From positions 434,001 through 498,000 of the forward strand of contig JPOM01000001.1 of assembly GCA_000733915.1 (NCBI GenBank): 64,000 nt of DNA, in the 5' to 3' direction. Both the position numbers and the translations under genes were made by a program. The notes below the pieces were generated by a model that was not told the DNA's origin, did not search any database, and saw only the letters and a list, made by a program, of their open reading frames with translations. This stretch comes from Caulobacteraceae bacterium PMMR1. GTDB lineage: Bacteria; Pseudomonadota; Alphaproteobacteria; Caulobacterales; Caulobacteraceae. Shown here one piece after another: positions 25,672-35,080 of the stretch. Each line of letters starts with the position of its first letter. Position 1 is the stretch's first letter.

Positions 25672-25944
25672 ATGTCCGTCGTCGACAACGCTGCTGCGCA
25701 CCGCTTCGAGCTCGAAGAGCAAGGCCAGACCGCCTTCGCCGATTATCGCCGCGAGGAGGGGATGCTGGTCGTGACCCACGTGGAGGCCGCGCCCGCCCTG
25801 CGCGGGACCGGCGCGGCGGGCCGGCTCATGGAGGGCCTCTTGCAGCAGGCGGCCTCGCGCGGCGAGCGCGTGCTGCCGCTCTGCGCCTATGCGGACGCCT
25901 ACATGCGCCGCCACAAGGCGTGGGACCGCCTCCGCGCGGGCTAA
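25672..25944 (+). CDS. YidJ-type small GNAT acetyltransferase
   Basis: A 90-residue compact GNAT of the GNAT_acetyltr_2 (YjdJ/YidJ) type: ADYRREEGMLVVTHVEAAPALRGTGAAGRLMEGLLQQAASRGERVLPLCAYADAYMRRH. The R-G-x-G-x-A acetyl-CoA loop and the C-A-Y...Y-x-R-R-H tail are family hallmarks. ATG 25672 follows an AAGGAGA site; an upstream TTG-type extension is not needed. It converges with the GH1 gene with a 4-bp overlap of stop codons. Substrate unknown. Confidence 0.85.
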   Translation: MSVVDNAAAHRFELEEQGQTAFADYRREEGMLVVTHVEAAPALRGTGAAGRLMEGLLQQAASRGERVLPLCAYADAYMRRHKAWDRLRAG

Positions 25945-27164
25945 GCCGGCAAGGCGTTGGCGCGGGCGATGGCGCCGAGCCTGAGGGCCGAGGGCTTGAT
26001 GAAGCGCCGCTGGGTCGCGCGGTCCACCGCGACAAGGCCGAACTTCTGGGCGTAGCCGTAGAACCACTCGAAGTTGTCGAGCAGGCTCCAGTAGAAGTAG
26101 CCGCCGATCGGCACGCCTTGGGCGCACGCCGCCTGCAGGTGCGTCAGCACCTCCTCCACATAGTCGCCACGGCGCAGGTCGCCGGGCTCGGCCAGGCCGC
26201 TCTCGGTCACGATCACCGGCGCGCCCGTCTGCGCCCACGTCCAGCGGCAACAGGCGGCGACGGCGGGCGGCCAGTCCTCGTAGCGCATGGTGGTGAGCGG
26301 CGCGCCCTCGCGCGGCCCTGCCGTCCCGTCCGCCTTGGAGGTCACGCGCGTATAGGTCTGCACCCCGATGAAGTCGTCGCCCCCGAGGTCGCCCATGAAG
26401 TCGAGGTAGTGGCGCCGGAGCCGCGCCTCCCGCGTCGCCTCTCCGCCGGGCTCGGCGACCTCCTCGGCGATCGAGAGCGTGAGGCCGACCCGCGCCTCGG
26501 GCCGGGCCGCCTTCACGGCGTCATAGGCCTTGCGGTGCGCCCGCACGCCGATGGTCTTGAGCCGGGTCTCGTCGGCGAAGACGAAGCAGCCGTGGATCGG
26601 TCCGCCGAGCGCCGCCTCGGCCGCCGCATAGCGGTCGGGATGCTTGGCGCGGCCCTTCACCAGGCCGCCGGTGAAGAGCAGGGGCACGTTCAGCTCGTTG
26701 ATCGTGCACCAGATCGGCACGCCTTGGAGCCGGCCCGCCGCCCGCTCGGCATAGCGGGCGAAGAGGTCGGGAAACTCAGGGTCGTGGAAGCCGCCCCGGC
26801 GCGCCACCCAGCGCGGCAGGGTGAAGTGCTGGAGCGTGACGACTGGCGTGATGCCGCGCTCCAGGCAGGCGAAGACGCAGCGCTGGTAGTGATCGAGCGC
26901 CGCCTCAGACCAGACGTCCGGCTCGGGCTGGATGCGCGCCCACTCCACCGAGAACCGATAGGCGTTCAGCCCGATCGCCGACAGGATCGCCATATCGTCG
27001 GCGAAGCGGTGGTACTGGTCGGTCGCGTCGTCCGAAGGCTCGACGAAGAGCGAGGGCTGAGCATGCTCCATCGCCCAGAAGTCGCTGTTGACGTTGCCGC
27101 CCTCGACCTGATGCGCCGCTGTGGCGCTGCCCCAGATGAAGCCGTCGGGAAAGGCGCGCGTCAT
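25941..27164 (-). CDS. Glycoside hydrolase family 1 beta-glucosidase-like enzyme
   Basis: A 407-residue GH1 enzyme with no signal peptide, hence cytoplasmic. It starts [20 protein letters not shown], has the catalytic acid/base in CTINELN and the nucleophile in [11 protein letters not shown], followed by [23 protein letters not shown]. The nucleophile motif is TESG instead of the usual TENG, a tolerated variation. Substrate (beta-glucoside or beta-galactoside) is not determined. The ATG overlaps the pyrE stop codon (ATGA), so it is translated after pyrE. Confidence 0.9.
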   Translation of the reverse strand: MTRAFPDGFIWGSATAAHQVEGGNVNSDFWAMEHAQPSLFVEPSDDATDQYHRFADDMAILSAIGLNAYRFSVEWARIQPEPDVWSEAALDHYQRCVFACLERGITPVVTLQHFTLPRWVARRGGFHDPEFPDLFARYAERAAGRLQGVPIWCTINELNVPLLFTGGLVKGRAKHPDRYAAAEAALGGPIHGCFVFADETRLKTIGVRAHRKAYDAVKAARPEARVGLTLSIAEEVAEPGGEATREARLRRHYLDFMGDLGGDDFIGVQTYTRVTSKADGTAGPREGAPLTTMRYEDWPPAVAACCRWTWAQTGAPVIVTESGLAEPGDLRRGDYVEEVLTHLQAACAQGVPIGGYFYWSLLDNFEWFYGYAQKFGLVAVDRATQRRFIKPSALRLGAIARANALPA

Positions 27165-27744
27165 GCGGAAAGCCTCCGGGAGCCGGGATCCTCGACCGGC
27201 AGGGCGGCGAGCTCGGGGGGCAGGGCGTCTGCGGGATAGGCCGGCACGTCCAGGCTGGCCAGGGCCACGAGCGGAACCCCCACCTCCGCCCGGCCCCCGA
27301 GCGGTCCACGATGCAACCGGCGCAGACCACCTCGCCGCCGGCGGCCGCGATCGCGGCGATGCATTCGCGCGACGACAAGCCGGTGGTCACGATGTCCTCC
27401 ACCATGGCGACGCGGGCGCCGGGCTCCAGGTGGAATCCGCGGCGAAAGCGGAACTGGCCGCCCTCACGCTCGACGTAGAGGGCCGGCGCGCCGAGATGGC
27501 GCGCGGTCTCATAGCCCGGGATGATCGCGCCGACCGCCGGCGAGACGACCACGTCCACGCGGCCCGCCTGGGCGAGGATCTTGGCGGCGAGCGCACGGCA
27601 GAGGCGCTCGCTCCGCTGCGGGTGCATGAACACCAGATTCTTCTGCAGGAACACGGGGCTGTGCAGGCCGGAGGAGAGCACGAAGTGCCCCTCGCGGAGC
27701 GCGCCCGCGGCGCGGAATTCGTCCAGGACGTCGTCGGCGGTCAT
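27161..27744 (-). pseudogene. pyrE: Orotate phosphoribosyltransferase, frameshifted
   Basis: The frame from ATG 27744 gives a normal Pyr[47 protein letters not shown], and the PRPP motif [16 protein letters not shown]. At a run of five C (27294-27298, G on the coding strand) the frame shifts; the expected end [33 protein letters not shown] is present in the next frame and stops at 27161, exactly overlapping the next ATG. A six-base run would restore a 194-residue protein. PyrE is essential for pyrimidine synthesis, so either the strain is affected or the run was miscounted. Confidence 0.85.
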
Positions 27745-27868
27745 GCGGTCCTGCTTAGGCGCGGCCGGCGGCGAGGTCGAGGGGCGCGGCGGCCCGCTCA
27801 AGCTCCACGCGTGGAACGCATCTTGCAGGGGCGCGCTTCAGCAAGGTCGGAAACGTCTGGTCTCACCT

Positions 27869-28024
27869 ATGCGCCTTGTCCTGTCCCTGCTGGTTTCGGT
27901 TGTGACCTTGGTCGCAGCCGTGTGGATCGCGCTCATCGCGCCTGCCCACGCGCGGATGTACAGCGAGGACCATGCGACGCGGCTGGTCGCGGGCCACGCC
28001 CAAGCGCCGTCTACGGCCGGCTGA
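27869..28024 (+). CDS. Possible small exported protein (51 aa)
   Basis: A short frame with a credible signal peptide or TM anchor (MRLVLSLLVSVVTLVAAVWIALIAPAHA) followed by a 23-residue polar tail. It sits between divergent pyrE and convergent with the FAD oxidoreductase, overlapping it by 14 bp. No ribosome site of note and no family recognised, so the call is tentative. Confidence 0.35.
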   Translation: MRLVLSLLVSVVTLVAAVWIALIAPAHARMYSEDHATRLVAGHAQAPSTAG

Positions 28025-29135
28025 TCCGCGCCGCCACCTCTTCCCCGATCGCCAGGGACGAGGTCAGGCCCGGGCTTTCAATCCCGAACAGGGCGACCAG
28101 GCCGTCCAGGCCGTGCGCGTCAGGTCCGTCGATGCGGAAGTCCGGCTGCTTTTCCCCCGGGCCATGGATCTTCGGCCGGATGCCGGCGTAGTCCGGCATG
28201 AGCGACCCGTCCGGCAGGCCTGGCCAGAAACGGCGCACATAGGCGTAGAACTCCGCCGCGCGCTCCGCCTCCACCCGGTAGTCGAGCGTGTCGACATAGT
28301 GCAGGTCCGGGCCAAAGCGCGCCTGACCTCCGAGGTCGCGCCGATAGTGGGTGCCGAGCGCGCCCGGGATCGGCGTCGGATAGACCAGCCGGGCGAAGGG
28401 CGCGGGCCGCCCCTGCAGCAGGAAGTAGTTGCCCTTGCCGTAGTACTGCACCGGGATCAGCTGGGTCGGAAAGCCCTCGATCCGCCGGGCGCAGGCCTGG
28501 GCGTTCAGACCGGCGGAGATGACGAGCCGGCGGGTGGTGAGCTGCGCCGGTTCCGCGCCGCCGGTGCGCACGCAAAAGCCGCCGTGGGGCAGGGGCTCGG
28601 CGCCTTCGAAAGGCGCGCCCAGCGCCACCGCGCCGCCGCGGTCTTCGATCTCGCCCTGCAGCGCCAGCATATAGCCGTGGCTGTCGAACACCCCGCTCTC
28701 CCGCGAGCACAGGGCCGCGAGGCAGGCGAGCTCAGGCTCCTGGGCGATCGCATCGGCGGCCTCCAGCCAGCTCATGCCCTCCACGTCGTTCAGCTCGGCC
28801 TGGCGCGCGATGGCCTCCAGCCGCGGCAGGTCCTCCGGCGAGGTGGCGACCACGAACTTTCCGCAGCGGTCGTAGGCGACCTTGTGCGCGTCCAGGAAGG
28901 GATAGAGCAGGCGGCGGCCGCGCACGCAGAGCTTCGCCCGCCACGAGCCGGTGGGATAATAGAGCCCGCCGTGAACGACCTCGGAATTACGCGAGGAGAC
29001 ACCCTGGCCGATGGCGCGCTCGGCCTCCAGCACGATCACGTCCAGCCCCTCGCACGCGAGGGCATAGGCGCAGGCGAGGCCCACGGCTCCGGCCCCAACG
29101 ACGACGGCCTCGGTGTCGAAGGCGGAAACGCTCAT
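28011..29135 (-). CDS. FAD-dependent oxidoreductase, L-2-hydroxyglutarate dehydrogenase-like
   Basis: A 374-residue DAO-superfamily flavoprotein. The N-terminal Rossmann motif AVVVGAGAVGLACAYALACEGLDVIVLEAE is followed by GQGVSSRNSEVVHGGLYYPTGSWRAKLC, the signature of the L2HGDH/LhgO group, and the end GLVALFGIESPGLTSSLAIGEEVA matches too. It probably oxidises L-2-hydroxyglutarate or a similar hydroxy acid, passing electrons to quinone. ATG 29135 was chosen over TTG 29153. Divergent from an Lrp-type regulator across 217 bp. Confidence 0.82.
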   Translation of the reverse strand: MSVSAFDTEAVVVGAGAVGLACAYALACEGLDVIVLEAERAIGQGVSSRNSEVVHGGLYYPTGSWRAKLCVRGRRLLYPFLDAHKVAYDRCGKFVVATSPEDLPRLEAIARQAELNDVEGMSWLEAADAIAQEPELACLAALCSRESGVFDSHGYMLALQGEIEDRGGAVALGAPFEGAEPLPHGGFCVRTGGAEPAQLTTRRLVISAGLNAQACARRIEGFPTQLIPVQYYGKGNYFLLQGRPAPFARLVYPTPIPGALGTHYRRDLGGQARFGPDLHYVDTLDYRVEAERAAEFYAYVRRFWPGLPDGSLMPDYAGIRPKIHGPGEKQPDFRIDGPDAHGLDGLVALFGIESPGLTSSLAIGEEVAARISRP

Positions 29136-29352
29136 GGCCTGGGCCTCTAGCAAGGCGGCCCGCGATCAGGCCAGAGCTTGACGTGCAGCTCGCGTGCGGC
29201 GATGCGCGCTTCGCCGTCGGACTGGAAAAATCTTGCGCGAGGCGCCGCGGGCGGCAAGGTGGCGCTTGAGGGTCGATCGAGGTCGCGTCAGCGCCCGATT
29301 CCGGTCCCGCACGCAACGGCCTGTCGCCCGGGCCGCGTCCTGGAGGTGAAAA

Positions 29353-29850
29353 TTGGCCGAAGTCCTCGACGCCGTGGACGCGAAGATCCTGGACCTCATC
29401 CAGCACGACGCGGGGCTGTCTGTTGCGGAAATCGCAGAGCGGGTGGGGCTTTCGTCCTCGCCCTGCTGGCGGCGGATCAAGCGGCTCGAAGACGCGGGCG
29501 TCATCCAGCGCCGGGTCACCCTGCTGGACTCCGAAAAGCTCGGCCTCGCCTTCGAGGTTTTCGCCGAGGTGAAGCTAAGCCTGCCGACCAAGGAGAACCT
29601 GGAGGCCTTCGAGCGCGCGGTGGAAGGCTGGCCGGAGGTCGCGCAGTGCGCCACGGTCACCGGCGGGATGGATTATGTGCTGCGGGTGATCACCCGCGAC
29701 ATGCACGCCTTCGACGACTTCCTGCGCGACCGTTTGCTGTCGCTGGGCCTGGTCTCCAACGTGGAGAGCCGCATCGTCATCCGCAACGTGAAGCGCTCCA
29801 CCGCCGTGCCGCTGGGCCTGGTCAGTCCCTGGCTCAGCGCGGCGGGCTAG
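29353..29850 (+). CDS. Lrp/AsnC family transcriptional regulator
   Basis: A 165-residue feast/famine regulator. HTH: VDAKILDLIQHDAGLSVAEIAERVGLSSSPCWRRIKRLEDAGVIQRRVTLLD. The RAM ligand domain reads VEGWPEVAQCATVTGGMDYVLRVITRDMHAFDDFLRDRL. TTG 29353 is preceded by TGGAGGTG. It ends by overlapping the convergent gene at 29834. Its divergent neighbour, the hydroxyacid dehydrogenase, is a plausible target by layout only. Confidence 0.92.
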   Translation: MAEVLDAVDAKILDLIQHDAGLSVAEIAERVGLSSSPCWRRIKRLEDAGVIQRRVTLLDSEKLGLAFEVFAEVKLSLPTKENLEAFERAVEGWPEVAQCATVTGGMDYVLRVITRDMHAFDDFLRDRLLSLGLVSNVESRIVIRNVKRSTAVPLGLVSPWLSAAG

Positions 29851-30199
29851 CGTTTCCGACTTCGGACCCGCCGGGCGGGACCTTGGACGGATTGGCCGGG
29901 TCGTCGGCCTTGGCCGAACCGCCGTCGGCGTTGAACATGTCCGCCTTCTTGCGGTCGAAGGTCGCCTCGGCGCCGCCGCGCGGGCCGGAGGCCAGCCCCG
30001 GCGCGTGGACGGCGTAGATGACGAGGTAGCCCCCGACGATCAGCACCATGCTGGCGATCAGGATCCAGAGGACCCGCCCGGAGCGCCGCCCCTGCCTCGC
30101 CTCCGCCGCGCTGACGTCCAGCCCCTGCCCGCTGCGGTTCGCCTCGGCCTCGCCGGGGGTGACGCTCTTGCGGATCGGCTGGTTGTCGATGTCGGACAT
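29834..30199 (-). CDS. Single-TM protein of unknown function
   Basis: A 121-residue protein with a basic, polar N-terminus (about residues 1-42), one TM helix (VLWILIASMVLIVGGYLVIYAV) and an extended periplasmic Pro/Ala/Asp tail. No family is recognised. It lies downstream of a rho-independent terminator that separates it from the lipoprotein genes to the right, so it must have its own promoter between 30200 and 30273. Confidence 0.65.
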   Translation of the reverse strand: MSDIDNQPIRKSVTPGEAEANRSGQGLDVSAAEARQGRRSGRVLWILIASMVLIVGGYLVIYAVHAPGLASGPRGGAEATFDRKKADMFNADGGSAKADDPANPSKVPPGGSEVGNASPPR

Positions 30200-30273
30200 G
30201 CGCGACCTCGCTCAGGTGCTGCCTCTGCAACGAACGTGCGGTCCCGCGCCGCCGTTCCCCTTCGCGTCCGCCC

Positions 30274-30300
30274 AAGAAAAAAGCGGGCCGGGGCCCGCTT
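30274..30300 (-). terminator. Rho-independent terminator for leftward transcription
   Basis: A 9-bp stem AAGCGGGCC/GGCCCGCTT with, on the minus strand, a run of six T immediately after it (A-run 30277-30282 on the plus strand). It ends transcripts that come from the lipoprotein genes or from a structured RNA in between. It is the clearest terminator in the window. Confidence 0.85.
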
Positions 30301-30444
30301 CAAGGTCGCATCATCGAGAATGAGTACGGAGGCGGCAGGCTGGCGAACCAGCCTCAGGTCGGGGGGGGGCGTCGCCGCCTCCGCAGGGAAAGAACCCCGA
30401 GCGCGGGGCTGGGTTCCCGCCGCTGAAGCATTTTTCGCAGGCGT
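30301..30444 (-). ncRNA. Structured 144-nt region before a terminator, candidate 3'UTR-derived small RNA
   Basis: Between the end of the OmpA-like lipoprotein gene and the terminator there is no ORF but dense secondary structure. GGAGGCGG (30328-30335) pairs with CCGCCTCC (30375-30382), enclosing AGGCTGG-4 nt-CCAGCCT (30337-30354). A second nested hairpin pairs GGGAA (30386-30390) with TTCCC (30414-30418) around CCCC/GGGG. It could be a long structured 3'UTR or a processed or independent sRNA. It does not match 6S or SRP RNA features known to me. Confidence 0.35.
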
Positions 30445-30902
30445 TCAGCGCCCGGGCGGCAGCGCCTGGATGATCACCTCGGTGGAGCGGAGCTCAGGCC
30501 CGGCGGACCGGCGATAGAGCCGCGCCCCCGGCACGGTCTCGATGTCGAACATCGGCGCGGGAAAGCCCGCCGCCTGCAGCGCCTGGGCGGTGGCGGCGGC
30601 GCGCTTGCGGGGCAGGTCGGCGAATTGGGGCGCGGCGCCCTTCACGGCCAGGCCCACCACGCCGACCTCTTCGATGCGGCAGCCTTTGAGCCTCTGGGCG
30701 TAGTCGCCGATCACCTGGCGCGCGATGGGGGTCAGCTGGTCCGAGCCGGTCTCGAAGTAGATGGGGAAGCGGGTCTCGGTGCAGATGATCTGGGGCGTGA
30801 CGGCGCTGCGGGGCTGGCGGGGGCCGCACAGCCGGCGAGGGCCGCCGCCGCAAAGCCGACGGCGCAGAGGCCTGCGGCCCCCCTAGGATTGATCCTGACC
30901 AT
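30445..30902 (-). pseudogene. OmpA-like domain lipoprotein, frameshifted
   Basis: ATG 30902 starts a lipoprotein signal (GLCAVGFAAAALAGC, lipobox LAGC) followed by an Ala/Pro stretch. About 35 residues in, the frame must shift by one base (around 30800-30825, at C4/C5 runs) to reach PQIICTETRFPIYFETGSDQLTPIARQVIGDYAQRLKGCRIEEV...RAAATAQALQAAGFP, an OmpA_C-like peptidoglycan-binding domain with Y-F-x-x-G-S-D. As written neither frame gives the full protein. One missing C in a homopolymer would explain it, as in pyrE. Confidence 0.7.
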
Positions 30903-30925
30903 CCCCGTCCTCCCTCAGCCCCAGT

Positions 30926-31249
30926 TCAGCCGCGGCGCGGAGCGCCGTCTTCCCAGAAGTACGCCTTCCGGACCGGATCGAAGTAATAGAAGCGCCTGTG
31001 CCGCTTGTCGAAATATTGCCGTCGATTCAGCCCGTCGCTGGAGCGCGGCGTCTCGGCGGCCGGCGCGTGATGCGCCGCGCGAGAGGCCGGCGGCGGGCCC
31101 GGCGGCGTGGACGGGGGCGGCGGGGCCGGCTCCCCCCTCAGCGGCGGAAGGCTCTGCATCGGGGGCCGCGAGGCGCTCGCGCACGCGCTCAGAACCAGCG
31201 CGCCTGAAACCAGCGCGGCCACACGCGCTAAGGTCACCCCCGTCCGCAT
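30926..31249 (-). CDS. Proline-rich lipoprotein
   Basis: A 107-residue predicted lipoprotein: MRTGVTLARVAALVSGALVLSAC ends in lipobox LSAC, followed by a Pro-rich linker (about residues 30-65) and an aromatic, basic tail NRRQYFDKRHRRFYYFDPVRKAYFWEDG. Unknown function. The tail could bind polysaccharide or peptidoglycan. It ends 23 bp before the OmpA-like lipoprotein start and is probably the first gene of that unit. Confidence 0.7.
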   Translation of the reverse strand: MRTGVTLARVAALVSGALVLSACASASRPPMQSLPPLRGEPAPPPPSTPPGPPPASRAAHHAPAAETPRSSDGLNRRQYFDKRHRRFYYFDPVRKAYFWEDGAPRRG

Positions 31250-31419
31250 CGACGCCGAACCTCGTGAAGCCTGATCTCCGCCCGCGCATTGGGGGGCGCG
31301 AGTGGAGCTGTCAAGGGAACGCGCGCGGGCTGAAAAGGTCCACCGCGATCGGCGCTGAGACGACGCGCGGGCATGAGGGGTCGCGGGAACGCCGCGTTCT
31401 GAGCTACGTTGCTCCCGCA

Positions 31420-32346
31420 ATGCCCCTCGATGTCGCCGCCGCGCCGCGTCCCTTGAGCGGAGACCTCGCCGGTCGCCGGATCGAGGCCGTCGTGAACGGC
31501 CTTTCGGGCAGCGTGGGCCTCGGCGGGGCCAAGGCGCTGGAGGCGATGCTCCAAGAACGCGGGCTTGAGGCCCATGTGGTGGACGCGCCGCCGGGCGGGA
31601 TCGGCGAGGCGGTGCACGCCGCCCTGGCGAACCGCCCCGACGTGCTGATCGTGCTGGCAGGGGACGGGACGGCCAACCTCGCCGCGGGGCTCAGCGGCGC
31701 CGACGGTCCCCTGATCGCGCCCCTACCCGGGGGGACGATGAACATGCTGCCCCACGCCCTCTACGGCCAGGTGGACTGGAAGACGGCGCTGGAGGCGACG
31801 CTCGCCGCTCCCACCGAACGGGCGGTCTCGGGAGGCGAGATTGGGGGCAAGCCCTTCTATGTCGCCGCCATGCTGGGTTCGCCCGCGCTTTGGGCGCCGG
31901 CGCGAGAGGCGGTGCGGCGCATGCGCTGGCGGCTGGCGCTCATGCACGGCGTGCGCGCCTGCCAGCGGGCGTTCACGGGGCGGCTCAGGGTGCGCTTCGA
32001 CGGCCTTCCTGAAGAGCGCGTGCCGGCGCTGACCCTCATGTGCCCGCTGGTGTCCAAGGTGCTGCCGGACTCCGCCGGCTGCCTCGAAGCCGCCGAGCTT
32101 GATTTCCACAGCGCCCTGGACGCCGCCCGCCTGGGGCTGAGGACCCTGACGGGCGCCTGGCGCGACGACTCGGCCGTCACCGTGCGCCGGGTGACCCACG
32201 GCGTAGTGGAGACGCGCACCCGCATCCCCGCCATCCTCGACGGCGAGGCGCACAGGCTGCCCTCGCGCTGCGAGATCGTCTTCCGCCCGGTCGCCTTCCG
32301 CGCGCTCGTGCCGCAAGCGACCGCTCCGGCCCAGGCTCATGGCTGA
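31420..32346 (+). CDS. Diacylglycerol kinase-family protein
   Basis: A 308-residue lipid kinase-like protein of the DAGK catalytic family. Nucleotide loop: VLIVLAGDGTANLAAG, then PLPGGTMNMLPHAL, both hallmarks (G-D-G-T and G-G-T-x-N). The C-terminal beta-rich domain is present (DGEAHRLPSRCEIVFRPVAFR). Substrate may be diacylglycerol, sphingosine-like or another lipid. ATG 31420 was chosen; a long upstream in-frame extension is antisense to the lipoprotein genes. It overlaps the next gene by 8 bp. Confidence 0.85.
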   Translation: MPLDVAAAPRPLSGDLAGRRIEAVVNGLSGSVGLGGAKALEAMLQERGLEAHVVDAPPGGIGEAVHAALANRPDVLIVLAGDGTANLAAGLSGADGPLIAPLPGGTMNMLPHALYGQVDWKTALEATLAAPTERAVSGGEIGGKPFYVAAMLGSPALWAPAREAVRRMRWRLALMHGVRACQRAFTGRLRVRFDGLPEERVPALTLMCPLVSKVLPDSAGCLEAAELDFHSALDAARLGLRTLTGAWRDDSAVTVRRVTHGVVETRTRIPAILDGEAHRLPSRCEIVFRPVAFRALVPQATAPAQAHG

Positions 32347-33190
32347 AGCCTCGCCCGAGCTGGCGCCTGCGCCGTCGCCTGCGCCTGCGCCCGTCCGCGT
32401 GATCCAGCTCAGCGACATCCACTTCGGGGGCGAGGACAAGCCCGCCACGGAAGCCGCCCTGCGCTGCGCCTGGGACCTCGCGCCGGACCTGACGGTGGTC
32501 ACCGGCGACCTGACGCTGAACGGCAAGCTTGAGGAGTTCCAGAGCGCCGCTGCCTGGCTGGCGGAGCTGCCCTCGCCCCGGGTGGCGACCCCCGGCAACC
32601 ACGACACGCCCTATTGGAACCTGGCGCTGCGAACGCTGACGCCCTTCGACCGCTACCGCCGCTACATCGGGGCCACGACGGCGGTGTTCGACAGCCCGCG
32701 CGTGAGGCTTCGGGCGGTGAACACCGCGCGAGGGCCCCAGCCCCGCCTGGACTGGTCCAAGGGCGCCATCAAGCTCGACGAGGCCCAGGCCATCGCCACG
32801 GCCTTCCAGGGCGAGCCCCTCGCGGCGCTGCGCCTCGTCGCCTGTCACCATCCCCTGCTCGAAATGCCGGACAGCCCCGTCACGGGCGGCGTGCGCCGGG
32901 GCCACCGCGCGGCCGCGATCCTGGCGCGGGGCGGCATCGACCTGATCCTGACGGGCCACGTGCACGTGCCCTTCGCCCTGCCGCTCGCCGCGGGCGACGG
33001 TCTGACCCATGCGATCGGCGCTGCGACCCTGTCCCTGCGGCTCCGCGGCGCGCCGGCGGGCTTCAACCAGATCGAGGCGGACGCGGGCGAGATCACCGTC
33101 ACCGCCCAGGGATGGACCGGCAAGCGCTTCGAGCCCTGGCGAGTCTGGCGCCTGCCCCGCAGGGTCCACGCCGCCGCGGCCTCGGCTTGA
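32339..33190 (+). CDS. Calcineurin-like metallophosphoesterase
   Basis: A 283-residue metallophosphoesterase with the full set of metal motifs: QLSDIHFGG (D-x-H), [10 protein letters not shown] (G-D), [10 protein letters not shown] (G-N-H-D), [10 protein letters not shown] (H) and LTGHVHVPF (G-H-x-H). It overlaps the DAGK-like gene by 8 bp, so a shared role in lipid turnover is possible, for example dephosphorylation of a lipid or nucleotide, but this is inferred from coupling. No signal peptide; an Ala/Pro-rich leader precedes the domain. Confidence 0.9.
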   Translation: MAEASPELAPAPSPAPAPVRVIQLSDIHFGGEDKPATEAALRCAWDLAPDLTVVTGDLTLNGKLEEFQSAAAWLAELPSPRVATPGNHDTPYWNLALRTLTPFDRYRRYIGATTAVFDSPRVRLRAVNTARGPQPRLDWSKGAIKLDEAQAIATAFQGEPLAALRLVACHHPLLEMPDSPVTGGVRRGHRAAAILARGGIDLILTGHVHVPFALPLAAGDGLTHAIGAATLSLRLRGAPAGFNQIEADAGEITVTAQGWTGKRFEPWRVWRLPRRVHAAAASA

Positions 33191-33221
33191 CCGCCGCAGC
33201 CCGCGCCGCCACATGCGCGCG

Positions 33222-33776
33222 ATGTCCGAGCCCAGCGCGCCCGGTCCCGGCTGGCACGGGACGACCATCCTGGCGGTGAAGAAGGACGGCCGCACGGTCG
33301 TGGCCGGCGACGGCCAGGTCTCCATGGGCGCGACCATCGTAAAGGCGAACGCGCGAAAGGTCCGCCGCCTCGCCGGCGGGCGCGTAGTGGCGGGCTTCGC
33401 GGGCGCGACGGCGGACGCCTTCACCCTCATCGAGCGGCTGGAGCAGAAGCTCGAGGCGCACCCCGAGCAGTTCGCCCGCGCCTGCGTGGAGCTCGCCAAG
33501 GACTGGCGGACGGACCGCTACCTGCGCCGGCTGGAGGCCATGCTGATCGCGGCGGACAGCGCCAACGTGTTCACCATCACCGGCGCGGGGGACGTGCTGG
33601 AGCCCGAAGCCGGCATCGCCGCCATCGGCTCGGGCGGACCCTATGCCCTGGCCGCCGCCCGGGCGCTCGCCGGCTTCGACCTCGACGCCGAGGACATCGC
33701 CCGGCGCGCCATGGCGATTGCTGCGGAAATCTGCGTGTACTCCAATACGAACGTGATCGTGGAAGTGGTGAGTTGA
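33222..33776 (+). CDS. hslV: ATP-dependent protease subunit HslV
   Basis: The peptidase of the HslVU (ClpYQ) complex. Sequence [40 protein letters not shown] contains the Thr-Thr that becomes the catalytic N-terminus after removal of a short propeptide (Thr14 with this start). [18 protein letters not shown] and the C-terminal [15 protein letters not shown] match. ATG 33222 is preferred; ATG 33213 is an in-frame alternative. The stop overlaps the hslU TTG start. Confidence 0.95.
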   Translation: MSEPSAPGPGWHGTTILAVKKDGRTVVAGDGQVSMGATIVKANARKVRRLAGGRVVAGFAGATADAFTLIERLEQKLEAHPEQFARACVELAKDWRTDRYLRRLEAMLIAADSANVFTITGAGDVLEPEAGIAAIGSGGPYALAAARALAGFDLDAEDIARRAMAIAAEICVYSNTNVIVEVVS

Positions 33777-35080
33777 CCGATTTCAGCCCCCGCGAAATCG
33801 TCTCCGAGCTCGACCGCTTCATCGTCGGACAGGGCGACGCCAAGCGCGCCGTGGCCATCGCGCTGCGCAACCGCTGGCGGCGGCAAAGGCTCGGCGAGGA
33901 CCTCCGCGACGAGGTCTATCCCAAGAACATCCTGATGATCGGGCCTACAGGCGTGGGCAAGACCGAGATCGCGCGCCGCCTGGCCAAGCTCGCGCAGGCG
34001 CCCTTCCTGAAGGTGGAGGCCACCAAGTTCACCGAGGTCGGCTACGTCGGGCGCGACGTGGACCAGATCCTGCGCGACCTGGTCGAGGTGGCGCTGGGCC
34101 AGGTGAAGGACCGCAAGCGCGCCGCCGTCGCGGCCCGCGCGGAGGGGGCGGCGGAAGACCGGCTGCTGGACGCGCTTGTCGGCCCGGGCGCCGGCCCCGC
34201 GACGCGGGACAGCTTCAGGAAGCGCCTGCGCGCCGGCGAACTCGACGACAAGGACGTCGAATTGACCCTCGCCGACGCCGGCGGCGGGCTGAACATGTTC
34301 GACATCCCCGGCCAGCCGGGGGCCTCCATGGGCGTGCTGAACCTGTCGGACATCATGTCCAAGGCGCTGGGCGGACGCTCCAAGACCGTGCGCATGACGG
34401 TGGCCGACGCCTGGAGGCCGCTGATCGCGGAGGAGAGCGAGAAGCTCATCGACCAGGAGGCCTCCACCCAGGAGGCGCTCAGCCTGGCGGAGAACCACGG
34501 CATTGTCTTCATCGACGAGATCGACAAGGTCGCGGGCTCCGCCGAACGCCGCGGGGCCGACGTCAGCCGCGAGGGGGTGCAGCGCGATCTGCTGCCCCTG
34601 ATCGAGGGCACGACGGTCTCCACCAAGTACGGGCCGGTGAAAAGCGACCACGTGCTGTTCATCGCCTCCGGCGCCTTTCACGTCTCCAAGCCCTCCGACC
34701 TCCTGCCCGAGCTGCAGGGCCGCCTGCCGATCCGGGTGGAGCTGAAGGCCCTCACCCGCGAAGACTTCCGCCGCATCCTGACCGAGCCCGAGGCCAATCT
34801 GATCCGCCAGCACCAGGCCCTGATGCGGACGGAGGGCGTGGACCTGACCTTCACCGAGGACGCGGTGGACGCCCTGGCGGACGCAGCGGTGCAGGTGAAC
34901 GCGAGCGTGGAGAACATCGGCGCCCGGCGGCTGCAGACGGTGCTGGAGAAGGTCCTGGAGGAGATCAGCTTCACGGCGTCGGACCGCAGCGGCGAGACTG
35001 TGACCGTCGATGCGGCCTACGTGCGCGGCCGGGTGGGCGAGCTGGCGGGCGACGCCGACCTCAGCCGCTTCATCCTTTAG
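33773..35080 (+). CDS. hslU: ATP-dependent protease ATPase subunit HslU
   Basis: A 435-residue AAA+ unfoldase that partners HslV. It starts [34 protein letters not shown]; Walker A is [17 protein letters not shown], the pore motif GYVGRD follows, Walker B is [13 protein letters not shown], and the sensor/C-terminal [19 protein letters not shown] and FIL end are normal. The TTG start overlaps hslV (TTGA). Converges with rluD with an 11-bp overlap. A heat-shock operon, expected to depend on RpoH, which is encoded 10 kb away. Confidence 0.97.
   Translation: MTDFSPREIVSELDRFIVGQGDAKRAVAIALRNRWRRQRLGEDLRDEVYPKNILMIGPTGVGKTEIARRLAKLAQAPFLKVEATKFTEVGYVGRDVDQILRDLVEVALGQVKDRKRAAVAARAEGAAEDRLLDALVGPGAGPATRDSFRKRLRAGELDDKDVELTLADAGGGLNMFDIPGQPGASMGVLNLSDIMSKALGGRSKTVRMTVADAWRPLIAEESEKLIDQEASTQEALSLAENHGIVFIDEIDKVAGSAERRGADVSREGVQRDLLPLIEGTTVSTKYGPVKSDHVLFIASGAFHVSKPSDLLPELQGRLPIRVELKALTREDFRRILTEPEANLIRQHQALMRTEGVDLTFTEDAVDALADAAVQVNASVENIGARRLQTVLEKVLEEISFTASDRSGETVTVDAAYVRGRVGELAGDADLSRFIL

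Noticed and set aside
29136-29352. Hidden gene between the FAD oxidoreductase and the Lrp regulator
   Set aside because: No frame with ribosome site and start was found; it is best seen as a divergent control region.
30274-30444. 6S RNA or SRP RNA
   Set aside because: The region is structured but lacks the long bulged hairpin of 6S and the conserved GGAAG-type SRP loop, and the neighbouring genes are not those usual for either RNA.
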